Of a stretch of DNA of 6,982 nucleotides, positions 1-6,598 are shown in pieces. The translations under genes and the position numbers were made by a program. The stretch's first letter is position 1, and each line of letters starts with the position of its first letter. The notes under the pieces are model-generated. The model made no database searches, was not told where the DNA came from, and was given only the letters and a program-made list of their open reading frames with translations. Source of the DNA: Acidobacteriaceae bacterium (GTDB lineage Bacteria; Acidobacteriota; Terriglobia; Terriglobales; Acidobacteriaceae); NCBI GenBank assembly GCA_003139975.1, contig PLHN01000366.1, forward strand, positions 1 to 6,982. Direction: 5' to 3'.

Positions 1-18
1 ATCCCACTCTCTCCGCCA
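1..18 (+). tRNA. 3' end of a tRNA gene, probably tRNA-Ser (5' part outside window)
   Basis: The first 18 bases fit the end of a tRNA exactly. Bases 1-2 (AT) would close the T-loop, 3-7 (CCCAC) are the 3' side of the T-stem, 8-14 (TCTCTCC) the 3' side of the acceptor stem, 15 is a G discriminator base, and 16-18 are an encoded CCA. A G discriminator with an acceptor pairing to GGAGAGA is typical of bacterial tRNA-Ser, but the anticodon is not in the window, so the identity is inferred. Six T follow at 20-25, so the tRNA's own terminal hairpin plus this T-run may end transcription. Confidence 0.8.
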
Positions 19-65
19 GTTTTTTATAATCAATAAGTTATAGTGATTTTGTGGCCTGATCATAA

Positions 66-86
66 CCCACTCTCGGCACTAGTTTT
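66..86 (+). repeat. Imperfect direct repeat of the tRNA 3' end
   Basis: CCCACTCTC at 66-74 repeats bases 3-11 exactly (T-stem and acceptor strand). The match degrades over the CCA region and resumes as AGTTTT at 81-86, matching 18-23. The two copies start 63 bases apart. Integrases that use tRNA 3' ends leave such duplicated ends, so this may be a worn attachment-site copy. The exact match is only nine bases, so chance is possible. Confidence 0.35.
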
Positions 87-361
87 CATCTTTAGAATGA
101 GCGACATGCAGTTTCGCGCGGTCAGAAAACGTTCCAATAAGTCTGAAAGCGAGAGAGCGGCTGATTCAGAATCAGGTGTTCGATGAGGTCGAGTTCGCTG
201 AACACGAACGCGACCGAAAGCCGACGGTGCCGCAGCAATTTTAGGATGGCCAGCCGTGCAAGCAACGTTGCGGCATTTGCCACTTCGATTCAATGCCAAG
301 CTTCTTTATGCGGCTTCGAAGAGTTGAGGCACCAGCACCTTTAATTGTGTGAGGTTCTTAC

Positions 362-366
362 GGAGG
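362..366 (+). promoter_or_regulatory. Strong ribosome binding site of a gene relic
   Basis: GGAGG lies five bases before the ATG at 372. It is one of the strongest Shine-Dalgarno matches in the window, and it supports the view that a real gene once began there although the reading frame now ends quickly. Confidence 0.5.
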
Positions 367-371
367 CTAAT

Positions 372-515
372 ATGGCCGTAAATTGGAGCAAGGATGTTGA
401 CCAAGCATTCGTCGAGGCCAAAAAAAAGACCGACCCATTCTGCGCGACGTCAGCGCAGCGCCGCTCACTCGCAAATCCCAAACATTACGCCGGTCATGGC
501 GCGCTATCACAATAA
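372..515 (+). pseudogene. Frameshifted N-terminal relic of a thioredoxin-like protein
   Basis: The ATG at 372, behind GGAGG, opens a 47-codon frame starting MAVNWSKDVDQAFVEAKKK and stopping at 513. From memory, small thioredoxin-fold proteins begin this way and continue with a (N/D)RP-V/I-L-L-D-x-SAAP segment before the redox site. That continuation is present here in a neighbouring frame: from 428 the bases read D-RPILRDVSAAPL. The switch occurs at a run of eight A (420-427), a classic place for an indel. Beyond about base 466 neither frame looks like the family, and no CxxC site appears, so the gene is both frameshifted and truncated. The shifted frame ends at a TGA at 560-562. The family assignment rests on pattern recall alone; sequencing error at the A-run could explain the shift but not the lost C-terminal part. 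Confidence 0.42.
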
Positions 516-519
516 GGAG
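513..519 (+). promoter_or_regulatory. Ribosome binding site of the antitoxin-like relic
   Basis: TAAGGAG matches the anti-Shine-Dalgarno sequence closely and lies eight bases before the TTG at 528, an ideal distance. It decides the choice of TTG 528 over TTG 525. Its first three bases are also the stop codon of the upstream broken frame. Confidence 0.45.
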
Positions 520-527
520 AGTACTTG

Positions 528-660
528 TTGAAAACAGCGATTTCGCTAGCAGACGCCCTTGAACGCCCTTTTTTCATTTTGTCTCAATCAACACTCTTCA
601 ATCTTTGCAAGGTTTCACGAACCAATACGGAGGAATTCGGAATCACAACGGAATCGCGTT
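528..660 (+). pseudogene. Possible relic of a ribbon-helix-helix (MazE/CopG-like) antitoxin gene
   Basis: Starting at TTG 528, eight bases after TAAGGAG, the frame reads MKTAISLADAL. This closely resembles the start MKTAISLPDALF of many ribbon-helix-helix antitoxins. The frame then loses resemblance. At 553-574 there is a near-tandem duplication, ACGCCCTTGA followed by ACGCCCTTTT. Removing the 10-base unit restores ADALF and brings in a frame containing SSIFARF. That in turn resembles the later family motif S-E-L-F-A-R-A, with about seven residues missing between. The unedited frame runs on to 828-830 but only by crossing antisense over the glycosyltransferase gene, so its tail is unlikely to be real. 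No toxin gene follows. The call depends on a short motif and could be coincidence. Confidence 0.33.
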
Positions 661-1554
661 TCACCTTCGACCGGACTCCCCACCAGGCAGATAGGCACGT
701 GCGTGAGCAGTCGCATATTGCCATGCTTCTCGTGGCGAAGCACCATGCAGAACCATCTTTATCAGAATTCCTAGAAAATAGTACCCCGCCAAAACGACAG
801 ACCCCCGTATCCCCCCAGCTCGAAGATTAAGTTTTACACGACGAAATACCCCATCCGGTGATTCAGCGTGCGAATGCATGACCTGAACCGATGGTAGGTA
901 AAAGAGGGAGCCTCCTAGAGCGAGGTGCCTTTTCGCCCATTCGAAATCTTCACTGCCGTGGATATCGGGAAAATGATTTTGTTCCCAGGCTTCGCGGGTC
1001 AACGCAGATGCGGCATTGGAGAATCCCCCCGGCGTCTCCATTCGTACAAGCGAGTGCAGGGACACCGGGAAGCGCCTCGCCAAGCGCATCTCGTCATAGT
1101 GATTTGCACCCAGCACTGTATTCGGTATTTGCCTCACATATAACGCCGCACAACGGTGCCCCTCAAGCGCCAGGTACATGTTTTCGAGGTCTTCTTTTTG
1201 GGTTAGCAGGGCATGGCCCGATAGGAACACTACGATCGGAGCTTTTGAAAGCTGGATGGCTAGATTGCAACTGCTCCCAAAGTTGAAATCCTGCTCTTCG
1301 ATCTGGTAAAGAGATGCCTCAACTCCCATCAAATACTCAAGCGTTCCGTCCGTACTTCCACTATCGAGAAACACAACCTCACAGCTAAGGAACATACTCT
1401 GGGACGATAATTGCCTCCAAAATCGATCAATCGCCAATCGTTCATTCTTGACTCGTACAAGAACAGAAAGCTTTGGGGCCGGAGGACAAACAGAACGGAG
1501 ACAACGTACATCTATGTAAGCCAATGGGTCATTTTGCTGTTCTCGGTCACGCAT
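661..1554 (-). CDS. Family 2 glycosyltransferase
   Basis: This encodes a GT-A fold, family 2 glycosyltransferase of 297 residues, which would transfer a sugar from a nucleotide donor onto a growing surface glycan at the cytoplasmic face of the membrane. Visible motifs: VRVKNE (33-38) in the first strand, DSGSTDGT (64-71) for nucleotide binding, LSGHA (111-115) where the metal-binding DxD normally sits, SEDFEWA (201-207) carrying the likely catalytic acidic residues, and HSH (227-229). This set resembles rhamnosyltransferase-like members, but the sugar cannot be told. A hydrophobic segment at about 252-268 may touch the membrane. I start at the ATG at 1554 because AGGA lies seven bases upstream. 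An in-frame GTG at 1602 would add 16 residues but has no ribosome site. It is the last gene of the minus-strand cluster, 152 bases after the epimerase. Confidence 0.88.
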   Translation of the reverse strand: MRDREQQNDPLAYIDVRCLRSVCPPAPKLSVLVRVKNERLAIDRFWRQLSSQSMFLSCEVVFLDSGSTDGTLEYLMGVEASLYQIEEQDFNFGSSCNLAIQLSKAPIVVFLSGHALLTQKEDLENMYLALEGHRCAALYVRQIPNTVLGANHYDEMRLARRFPVSLHSLVRMETPGGFSNAASALTREAWEQNHFPDIHGSEDFEWAKRHLALGGSLFYLPSVQVMHSHAESPDGVFRRVKLNLRAGGIRGSVVLAGYYFLGILIKMVLHGASPREAWQYATAHARAYLPGGESGRR

Positions 1555-1561
1555 TTGGCAA

Positions 1562-1565
1562 TCCT
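1562..1565 (-). promoter_or_regulatory. Ribosome binding site deciding the glycosyltransferase start
   Basis: On the minus strand AGGA stands seven bases before the ATG at 1554. No comparable site precedes the upstream GTG at 1602, so the ATG is preferred. Confidence 0.55.
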
Positions 1566-1593
1566 GCCGCGAAAGGGTGGTCTCCCCGAGACT

Positions 1594-1637
1594 CCCCGTC
1601 ACCGGGGTGAATGGCGGGACAGAACGCTTTTCCCGCC
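1594..1637 (-). other. Two adjacent hairpins in the gap before the glycosyltransferase
   Basis: Two perfect inverted repeats sit in the 152-base gap. GGCGGGA (1613-1619) pairs with TCCCGCC (1631-1637) across an 11-base loop. CCCCG (1594-1598) pairs with CGGGG (1603-1607) across a 4-base loop. Neither is followed by a T-run on either strand, so they are not ordinary terminators. They could affect mRNA stability or give differential expression of the last gene. Confidence 0.4.
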
Positions 1638-1706
1638 TTTCCTAGTGGCTTTCGAGTGCAATTTGAGCCGCGAAACCGCTTCCATCGCGGCTGGCCATAA
1701 GAAAGT

Positions 1707-2699
1707 TCAGAAACTTGCATCCGCTTGGATCTGGTCCCAGTGTTCGCGAAACCAGCCAATTGTTTCTGCGAGTCCATCTTGCAGGAGGGTCCGGGGCATA
1801 GAAGGAATTAGTTCCTCTGCACGCGTTGTTGATGCTTGGCGGCGGAGTTGCGAATCCCACCTTCGACGGGGCACGTAGCAGACCCCTGCTTTGTTCCCAA
1901 TCTCGACGTTGATTATTTCTGCCAGAGCGCGGATGGCTGTTTCTCTTCCTGATCCGAGATTTACCGACAAACCTACAAGGGGCTCCAAGATTCCCATTGC
2001 CAAAAGACCCTGAACGATGTCTAACACATAAGTAAAGTCCCGCGTCTCGTCTCCTGTACCGGTGATGGGGAGAGGTGCGCCTTTCAGTGCCAAGAAAATG
2101 AAATTCGATATTACATTTCGGTACTTTCCCGGGATTTCGCCCGGCCCATAAGAATTGAAAATGCGAGCCTTCACCACTTTCAGTCCGTGGTAGCTGGCGA
2201 AGAAATTGCAGTATTGCTCTCCCAATATCTTCGTAATCTGGTAGGGAGAAGTCAGGGCAATCGGCCCATCTTGCTCGCGATACGGCAACAACAAATTCCC
2301 GTTATAGGCAGCGCTGGACGATGGATAGACAAGACGTTCAACTCCGAACCGTTCACACAGGATAAGCACCCGAAGAGTGCCCATGCCGTTCACCATCAAG
2401 TCTTTTTCAGGATGTTCAATCGAATTTTGATTGGCGAAAAAACCAGCGAGATGAAAGACGATCTCCGGGCGCTCAAGAAAAACCTGATTCAGCTGAGTTT
2501 CATCCAGAATGTCGCCCTCGAGGAAGAGTACATTTGTGAGATTTGGAACATTCCAACGCTTGGACGTCGAGAGATCGTCCAGGGCCAGAACGTGTGCGCC
2601 CTCTTGAGCCAATCGCCTACAAAGATTGGACCCTATGGCCCCTGCCGCTCCTGTTACGAGAACGACCTTACCCGCGTATGCAGACGTCACGCTTTCCAA
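1707..2699 (-). CDS. NAD-dependent sugar epimerase/dehydratase (extended SDR family)
   Basis: This 330-residue protein belongs to the extended short-chain dehydrogenase family that changes nucleotide sugars (UDP-glucose 4-epimerase, dehydratase or decarboxylase type). The Rossmann signature TGAAGAIG is at 16-23, and the acidic pair DD at 41-42 ends the second strand and favours NAD over NADP. GD at 62-63, HLAG at 83-86, PSSS at 126-129 and the catalytic pair Tyr153-Lys157 (YQITK) follow in the usual order. RIFNSYGPG (179-187) and GTGDETRDFTY (213-223) belong to the substrate half. Length is normal and nothing is missing. The exact reaction cannot be read from the sequence. Translation probably begins at the TTG at 2699, six bases after AGGG; a GTG three codons later is the alternative. 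It lies 9 bases after the upstream gene and should share its mRNA. Confidence 0.9.
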   Translation of the reverse strand: MESVTSAYAGKVVLVTGAAGAIGSNLCRRLAQEGAHVLALDDLSTSKRWNVPNLTNVLFLEGDILDETQLNQVFLERPEIVFHLAGFFANQNSIEHPEKDLMVNGMGTLRVLILCERFGVERLVYPSSSAAYNGNLLLPYREQDGPIALTSPYQITKILGEQYCNFFASYHGLKVVKARIFNSYGPGEIPGKYRNVISNFIFLALKGAPLPITGTGDETRDFTYVLDIVQGLLAMGILEPLVGLSVNLGSGRETAIRALAEIINVEIGNKAGVCYVPRRRWDSQLRRQASTTRAEELIPSMPRTLLQDGLAETIGWFREHWDQIQADASF

Positions 2700-2705
2700 G
2701 CGTAT

Positions 2706-2710
2706 CCCTT
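2706..2710 (-). promoter_or_regulatory. Ribosome site of the epimerase overlapping the upstream stop codon
   Basis: On the minus strand the TAA stop of the WecG-like gene (2711-2709) runs directly into AAGGG, followed six bases later by the TTG start. A ribosome finishing the first gene would be placed at the second, which suggests translational coupling and helps explain how a weak TTG start is used. Confidence 0.55.
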
Positions 2711-3485
2711 ACTTTTCTGAGCCCAGAAATTGGCAGATTAGGTACTTCAGAACGAGGAAGCCAAAAACCGTGTTGCTGACCAGGTAGCGTTTCGCTAAAC
2801 GCTTCGGTTCTTGTAGGAAATGATTGAACCATTCAAGCCCTGCCGTACGCACCCAACGCGGCGGCAATTTGAATACACCGGCTAAAACGTCGATACTGCC
2901 ACCAACTCCTATCTGGACGGGCACATTGAGACGCTCGAAATTTCGCTCTACAAATTGCTCTTTGAGTGGGGACGTCATGCCGATCATTAGCATATCCGCA
3001 CCCGAAGCTGCGATCTTGGCGACGATTTCTAACTCATCTGCCTTCGAAAAATATCCATGCTCACAACCACACAAAGTAACTCCCGGATAATGCGCCTTTA
3101 GGTTAGCAACTGCTCTTCCCAAGATGTCAGGTTTGCTGCCAAGCAAAAAAATCTTGCAGTCCCTTTCCTTGGCTAGCGACAAAAGTTCAAACATTAAGTA
3201 GGAAGTAGCTACTGTTTCCCGAAAAGGCAGGCCCAGAAACCGCCCAGCATAGTAAATCCCCATTCCATCCACAGTCAGCAAGTCACAAGACTGATAGAAG
3301 CTGTGCAACACCGGATCCTTGCGTGCTGCGATGTAGGCGGCGACACTGACGGAGAATACCTTGTGAGGCTCGGCGCTTCGTACAAATCCATCAATTTGCT
3401 CAAGCGTTTCCGCCATGGTTACATCATCAAAGCGCATCCCCAGGAAGTCGATCCGCTGCGTCCGTGGGGCCGAAACAACTCTCAT
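2709..3485 (-). CDS. WecG/TagA/CpsF family glycosyltransferase (GT26)
   Basis: This 258-residue protein fits the GT26 family, whose members add N-acetylmannosamine, its uronic acid or a related sugar to a lipid-linked acceptor early in glycan assembly. Evidence: VDGMG (72-76) contains the aspartate taken as catalytic in the family, FLLGSKP (113-119) begins the second half, and GVGGSIDVLAG (193-203), GLEW (216-219) and EPKRLAKRYL (226-235) form the diagnostic C-terminal block. The hydrophobic, positively charged C-terminal tail is typical and probably associates with the membrane. Oddities: the usual Asn near residue 50 is replaced (SVSVAA), the PKQE motif reads PLKE (173-176), and the ERVAG-D stretch reads RETVATS (89-95). 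From memory, PKKE variants occur in a subfamily of polysaccharide clusters in Acidobacteria and cyanobacteria. The ATG start has GTAGGG seven bases upstream. It is the first intact gene of the cluster. Confidence 0.88.
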   Translation of the reverse strand: MRVVSAPRTQRIDFLGMRFDDVTMAETLEQIDGFVRSAEPHKVFSVSVAAYIAARKDPVLHSFYQSCDLLTVDGMGIYYAGRFLGLPFRETVATSYLMFELLSLAKERDCKIFLLGSKPDILGRAVANLKAHYPGVTLCGCEHGYFSKADELEIVAKIAASGADMLMIGMTSPLKEQFVERNFERLNVPVQIGVGGSIDVLAGVFKLPPRWVRTAGLEWFNHFLQEPKRLAKRYLVSNTVFGFLVLKYLICQFLGSEK

Positions 3486-3516
3486 CTATGCACCCTACTT
3501 TCGTTCACCGTCAATT

Positions 3517-3778
3517 TCAGCTTCGATATCCCGAACCTTTGTACTCCGCTTGTTGCCAGTAGCCACCAAACTCCGGGTCGAACCACCAGTTCACTCCAGG
3601 ATAATTGAAAAACGCGCGATGTTAGGGCTGCCCGGCCTGAGTTGTCTGTGAGGTTCATCCCCAAATTGTCGTGAGGTCCGGCTAGTAGGAGCATACAGCC
3701 TGTGACACAGTCAGGATTGCGGAAATTGTTGTCGCAAACAGCTAGCTTTACTTTGCGCTTTCTGTTCGGCCCTGACGG
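3517..3778 (-). pseudogene. Possible frameshifted coding remnant upstream of the WecG-like gene
   Basis: Two minus-strand frames in succession look protein-like. The first is open from 3778, just after a TAG, and contains LAVCDNNFRNPDC and AGPHDNLGMNLTDNSG. The second, ending at a TGA at 3519-3517, contains NYPGVNWWFDPEFGGYWQ. They overlap at a run of five T on the minus strand (3612-3608). Removing one T joins them as SRVFNYPGVNWW and gives one reading of about 87 residues. No start codon with a ribosome site exists for the whole. I do not recognise the family. It could be the 3' end of a lost operon gene, ending 31 bases before the WecG-like start, or chance. Confidence 0.27.
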
Positions 3779-3846
3779 CTAAATGAGTGCTATCGCGATT
3801 TTTCAACAACAACCGTTTTCGAGACCTGCCAACTCCATGGCTTTCG

Positions 3847-3875
3847 TTGACTTGCCCTCGGCTCCTACCTAAGAT
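3847..3875 (+). promoter_or_regulatory. Sigma70-type promoter of the kinase gene
   Basis: TTGACT (3847-3852; five of six to consensus) and TAAGAT (3870-3875; four of six) are separated by exactly 17 bases. Transcription would start near 3882, about five bases before the ATG at 3887. There is no Shine-Dalgarno sequence before that ATG, so the mRNA should be almost leaderless. Confidence 0.5.
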
Positions 3876-3886
3876 TACCCAATCGC

Positions 3887-6565
3887 ATGATCGGCCAAAC
3901 CATCTCGCACTACCGCATCGTTGAAAAGATCGGCAGCGGTGGCATGGGCATGGTTTACAAGGCCGAGGATACGAACCTGGGCCGCTGGGTCGCCATCAAG
4001 TTTCTGCCTGAGGATGTGGCCCGGGATCCCCTCAGCATGGAGCGTTTCCGTTTGGAAGCCCGGGCGGCGTCCGCCCTTAACCATCCCAACATCTGCACCA
4101 TTCACGATTACGGCGATCACGAGGGTCGCCCGTTCATTGTGATGGAGTTGGTCGAAGGCGTGCCTCTGGACCGGTTCATAGCTGGCCGGCCGCTCGAACT
4201 GAACACCGTGCTCGACCTGGCCATGGAAATCGCGGATGCGCTGGATGCGGCGCACGCAAAAGGAATCATTCACCGCGACATAAAGCCCGCCAACATCTTC
4301 GTAACCAAACGCGGGCAGGCGAAGGTGCTCGATTTTGGCTTGGCGAAGCTGGTGCTGGAGCCCAGGGCTGCGGCAGCGCCTACGGTGGTGCCGACGGCTG
4401 TGGACGTCCTTCTGACCAGCCCCGGCACGGCCTTGGGCACGGTGAGCTATATGTCGCCGGAACAGGCGCGCGGCAAGCAATTGGACGCGCGCACCGATGT
4501 CTTCAGCCTCGGCGCCGTGTTGTATCAGATGGTCACCGGCCGGGTTCCTTTTGAAGGCGAGACCTCGGCGGTGATTTTCGATGCCATCCTGAATCACGAT
4601 CCCATCTCACCCACGCAGTTCAATCCCGGCTTGCCGCCCAAGCTCGAAGAGATCATCCACACCGCCCTCGAAAAGGACCGGGACTTACGCTGCCAGAGCG
4701 CGGCTGAGCTGCGTGCGGATCTGAAACGTTTCAGGCGTGATACCAGTTCGGGGCGCACGCCTGCGAGCGGGCCCCGGACGGCCGCGGCGAGCTCGGGCAG
4801 CCTAGCGGCGGCTTCGTCTGGAACTGCTGTGCTTGAAACAACTCGGGCGAAACGCGGCTTGCCGCAAGCCGGAATCGCGGCGGGGGCGGCAGCGCTGCTC
4901 GTTCTGCTGGCATGGGGCGCGTATCGTCTGCTCGCACCTGCTCGTGGCTTCAATCTGCAGAACATGGAGATCACCCGGCTTACCGAGAATGGCAAGGCCG
5001 CTGCCGTGGCCATCTCACCGGACGGCCGCTACGTGGTCTATGTGTTGCGCGATGCCGAAAAACAGAGCTTGCGGGTGCTGAATGTCGCCACCCGCAGCGA
5101 CGTTGAGGTGCTGCCGCCCGACGTAGTCGATCTGGCCGGAGTGACCTTCTCGCCCGACGGCAACCACATCTATTTTGTGCGTTCCGACAAAAGCACGTCC
5201 CAATTCCGCTACCTCTACGAGATACCGGTGCTGGGTGGGTCGCCGCACCAGCTGATTCGCGACCTCGACACGCCCATTGACTTTTCGCCGGACGGCAACC
5301 AGTTCGTGTTCCAGCGCGGAATTCCTGCGCACGACGTTGTCGAAGTCCACATCGCGCAGTCCGACGGCACGAGCGAAAGAATTCTGACGAGAATGCCTGC
5401 GAATACGGTGTTTCAATATGGACCGACTTGGTCTCCGGACGGCAAGACCATTGCGATCCCCACCCTTGGAACCGGCAAAGACATCAGTTGGGCGGTGAAT
5501 GTTATCAATGTGGCCGATGGCCGAGTACGGCAACTTGTGTCGACCGGCGGAAGATATATAGGGCGTCCCGTTTGGACGGCCGATGGCGATGCTTTGGTCG
5601 CGACTGTGAGCGAGACACCCCTCGGCAGGGGACAACTGCAGATCATTGACTATCCCAGCGGCACAATGCACCGCTTTACGAACGATCTGTCGGACTACAC
5701 CGCAGCTCTGGACATTACGCGCGACAGAAAGACACTGGCCGCAATCCAGCGTACCCGCGTTTCCGATGTCTGGACGGTGGCCGCCTCCGATACAACCCAT
5801 GCGCGCCAAGTTACGTCGGGTGCGGTCTATGGATTGCTTGGGCCAGGGCCTTCAGGAAAGCTGCTTGCCACCGGGAGCAACGGCGATCTATGGCTGATGA
5901 ATCCGGATGGCAGCGAACGATCCCTCGTCGTTCCCCAGACACACAATTTGTTTTCGGTGACGTCCTGCGGCGGCCGCTATTTGGTGTTCGACTCGTACCG
6001 TAACGGGAAGGTTGAGTTGTGGCGCACCGACGCCGACGGCTCCAATGGCATCAGGAAGCTCGATGTAGTGGGCTATTCCGATTGCTCTCCCGATGGAAAA
6101 TGGATTTATTACCTGGTCAAGGACAAGCTCAATCGCGTGTCCTCGGAAGGCGGCGCGCCGATCGAGCTATTAACAGTCCCTGGAGCGGCCGACGCCTGGT
6201 TGCTCAGGGTCTCCCCAAAAGGCGATCAGATCGCTTTTGTATTCCAAAGTGGCAGCCCGATTCTCTCGACGCAAGTCGCCACAGTTTCAGCAACGGGAGG
6301 GCCCCTTCAGTTTACGCGTGCAGTGCCTTTCGGCTTTGCCGGACTGCGGTGGGCGCCTTCTGGAAAGGCACTGGATTACCTGCTCACACGCAAAGACGCG
6401 ACCAACATCTGGGAGCAGCCTTTGACCGGCGGCGCACCACGGCAGATCAGCAGTTTCCCCTCAGGCCGCATCTTCGATTTCGCGTGGTCCCGCGACGGCG
6501 CGCTGCTCCTGCTCACCAAAGGCAGCCAAAGCAGCGATGTGATCCTGATTAACAGCTTCCAATAA
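3887..6565 (+). CDS. Transmembrane Ser/Thr protein kinase with C-terminal WD40-like/TolB-type propeller
   Basis: This 892-residue sensor kinase should phosphorylate Ser/Thr of cytoplasmic proteins in response to something bound outside. The kinase domain (about 9-282) is complete: GSGGMG (16-21), Lys38, Glu57, HRDIKPAN (129-136) with catalytic Asp131, DFG (149-151) and SPE (190-192). An Ala/Ser/Gly/Thr-rich linker (about 285-318) leads to basic RAKR and one membrane helix (about 327-349), so the rest should lie outside the inner membrane. That part (356-892) carries about twelve repeats of some 45 residues with SPDG or related turns near 377, 422, 467, 516, 566, 611, 655, 695, 734, 776, 824 and 868, as in PD40/TolB propellers. 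What it senses is unknown. The ATG at 3887 gives the usual [11 protein letters not shown] start but has no ribosome site; the nearby promoter suggests a nearly leaderless mRNA. The gene is clearly richer in G+C than the region to its left. Confidence 0.95.
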   Translation: MIGQTISHYRIVEKIGSGGMGMVYKAEDTNLGRWVAIKFLPEDVARDPLSMERFRLEARAASALNHPNICTIHDYGDHEGRPFIVMELVEGVPLDRFIAGRPLELNTVLDLAMEIADALDAAHAKGIIHRDIKPANIFVTKRGQAKVLDFGLAKLVLEPRAAAAPTVVPTAVDVLLTSPGTALGTVSYMSPEQARGKQLDARTDVFSLGAVLYQMVTGRVPFEGETSAVIFDAILNHDPISPTQFNPGLPPKLEEIIHTALEKDRDLRCQSAAELRADLKRFRRDTSSGRTPASGPRTAAASSGSLAAASSGTAVLETTRAKRGLPQAGIAAGAAALLVLLAWGAYRLLAPARGFNLQNMEITRLTENGKAAAVAISPDGRYVVYVLRDAEKQSLRVLNVATRSDVEVLPPDVVDLAGVTFSPDGNHIYFVRSDKSTSQFRYLYEIPVLGGSPHQLIRDLDTPIDFSPDGNQFVFQRGIPAHDVVEVHIAQSDGTSERILTRMPANTVFQYGPTWSPDGKTIAIPTLGTGKDISWAVNVINVADGRVRQLVSTGGRYIGRPVWTADGDALVATVSETPLGRGQLQIIDYPSGTMHRFTNDLSDYTAALDITRDRKTLAAIQRTRVSDVWTVAASDTTHARQVTSGAVYGLLGPGPSGKLLATGSNGDLWLMNPDGSERSLVVPQTHNLFSVTSCGGRYLVFDSYRNGKVELWRTDADGSNGIRKLDVVGYSDCSPDGKWIYYLVKDKLNRVSSEGGAPIELLTVPGAADAWLLRVSPKGDQIAFVFQSGSPILSTQVATVSATGGPLQFTRAVPFGFAGLRWAPSGKALDYLLTRKDATNIWEQPLTGGAPRQISSFPSGRIFDFAWSRDGALLLLTKGSQSSDVILINSFQ

Positions 6566-6598
6566 TTCCGAGCTCTGGATCGGCTGCCCCCGGTCAGG

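Larger units (their letters stand above)
19..371. other. Non-coding stretch between the tRNA and the first gene relic
   Basis: I see no convincing gene here. Open frames exist on the minus strand (for example 60-299) but lack a ribosome site and recognisable motifs. The stretch holds a partial copy of the tRNA end at 66-86. It also holds a perfect 15-base palindrome at 161-175: CTGATTC, a central A, then GAATCAG. The palindrome could be a protein-binding site, but nothing nearby tells what would bind. Confidence 0.5.
3486..3886. other. Divergent intergenic region between the glycan genes and the kinase
   Basis: These 401 bases separate the minus-strand glycan cluster from the plus-strand kinase and should hold promoters for both. 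On the plus strand a good promoter ends just before the kinase start. On the minus strand I see no clear promoter: TTGACG at 3509-3514 is followed 17 bases later only by the poor GCATAG. Much of 3517-3778 reads like decayed coding sequence on the minus strand. I recognise no known riboswitch or small RNA. Confidence 0.5.

Noticed and set aside
25..30. Perfect TATAAT box after the tRNA
   Set aside because: No -35 element at the right distance (2-7 reads TCCCAC, inside the tRNA) and no gene placed to use it. It is A+T-rich trailer sequence.
60..299. 79-codon minus-strand frame near the tRNA
   Set aside because: No ribosome site, no recognisable motif, and its 3' end overlaps the tRNA-like repeat. 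Frames antisense to tRNA ends often stay open by chance.
661..830. Second half of the plus-strand frame that begins with the antitoxin-like motif
   Set aside because: It runs antisense through the end of the glycosyltransferase gene and resembles nothing; it is probably read-through after the frameshift.
1411..1878. 155-codon plus-strand frame across the glycosyltransferase/epimerase junction
   Set aside because: It is antisense to two well-supported genes and shows no domain or ribosome site.
3486..3886. Search for a cyclic-di-GMP riboswitch or other known RNA in the divergent region
   Set aside because: I looked for conserved riboswitch core motifs and paired stems before both genes and found none convincing.
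3875..4597. Long open frame of 240 codons on the minus strand opposite the kinase
   Set aside because: It lies wholly opposite a well-supported kinase domain in G+C-rich DNA where antisense frames stay open by codon bias. Its sequence is rich in His, Arg and Ala with no family motif.
5015..5809. Open frame of 264 codons on the minus strand opposite the propeller region
   Set aside because: Same shadow effect: no ribosome site stands out and the composition (many Arg, His, Gly) looks like a mirror of the sense codons.
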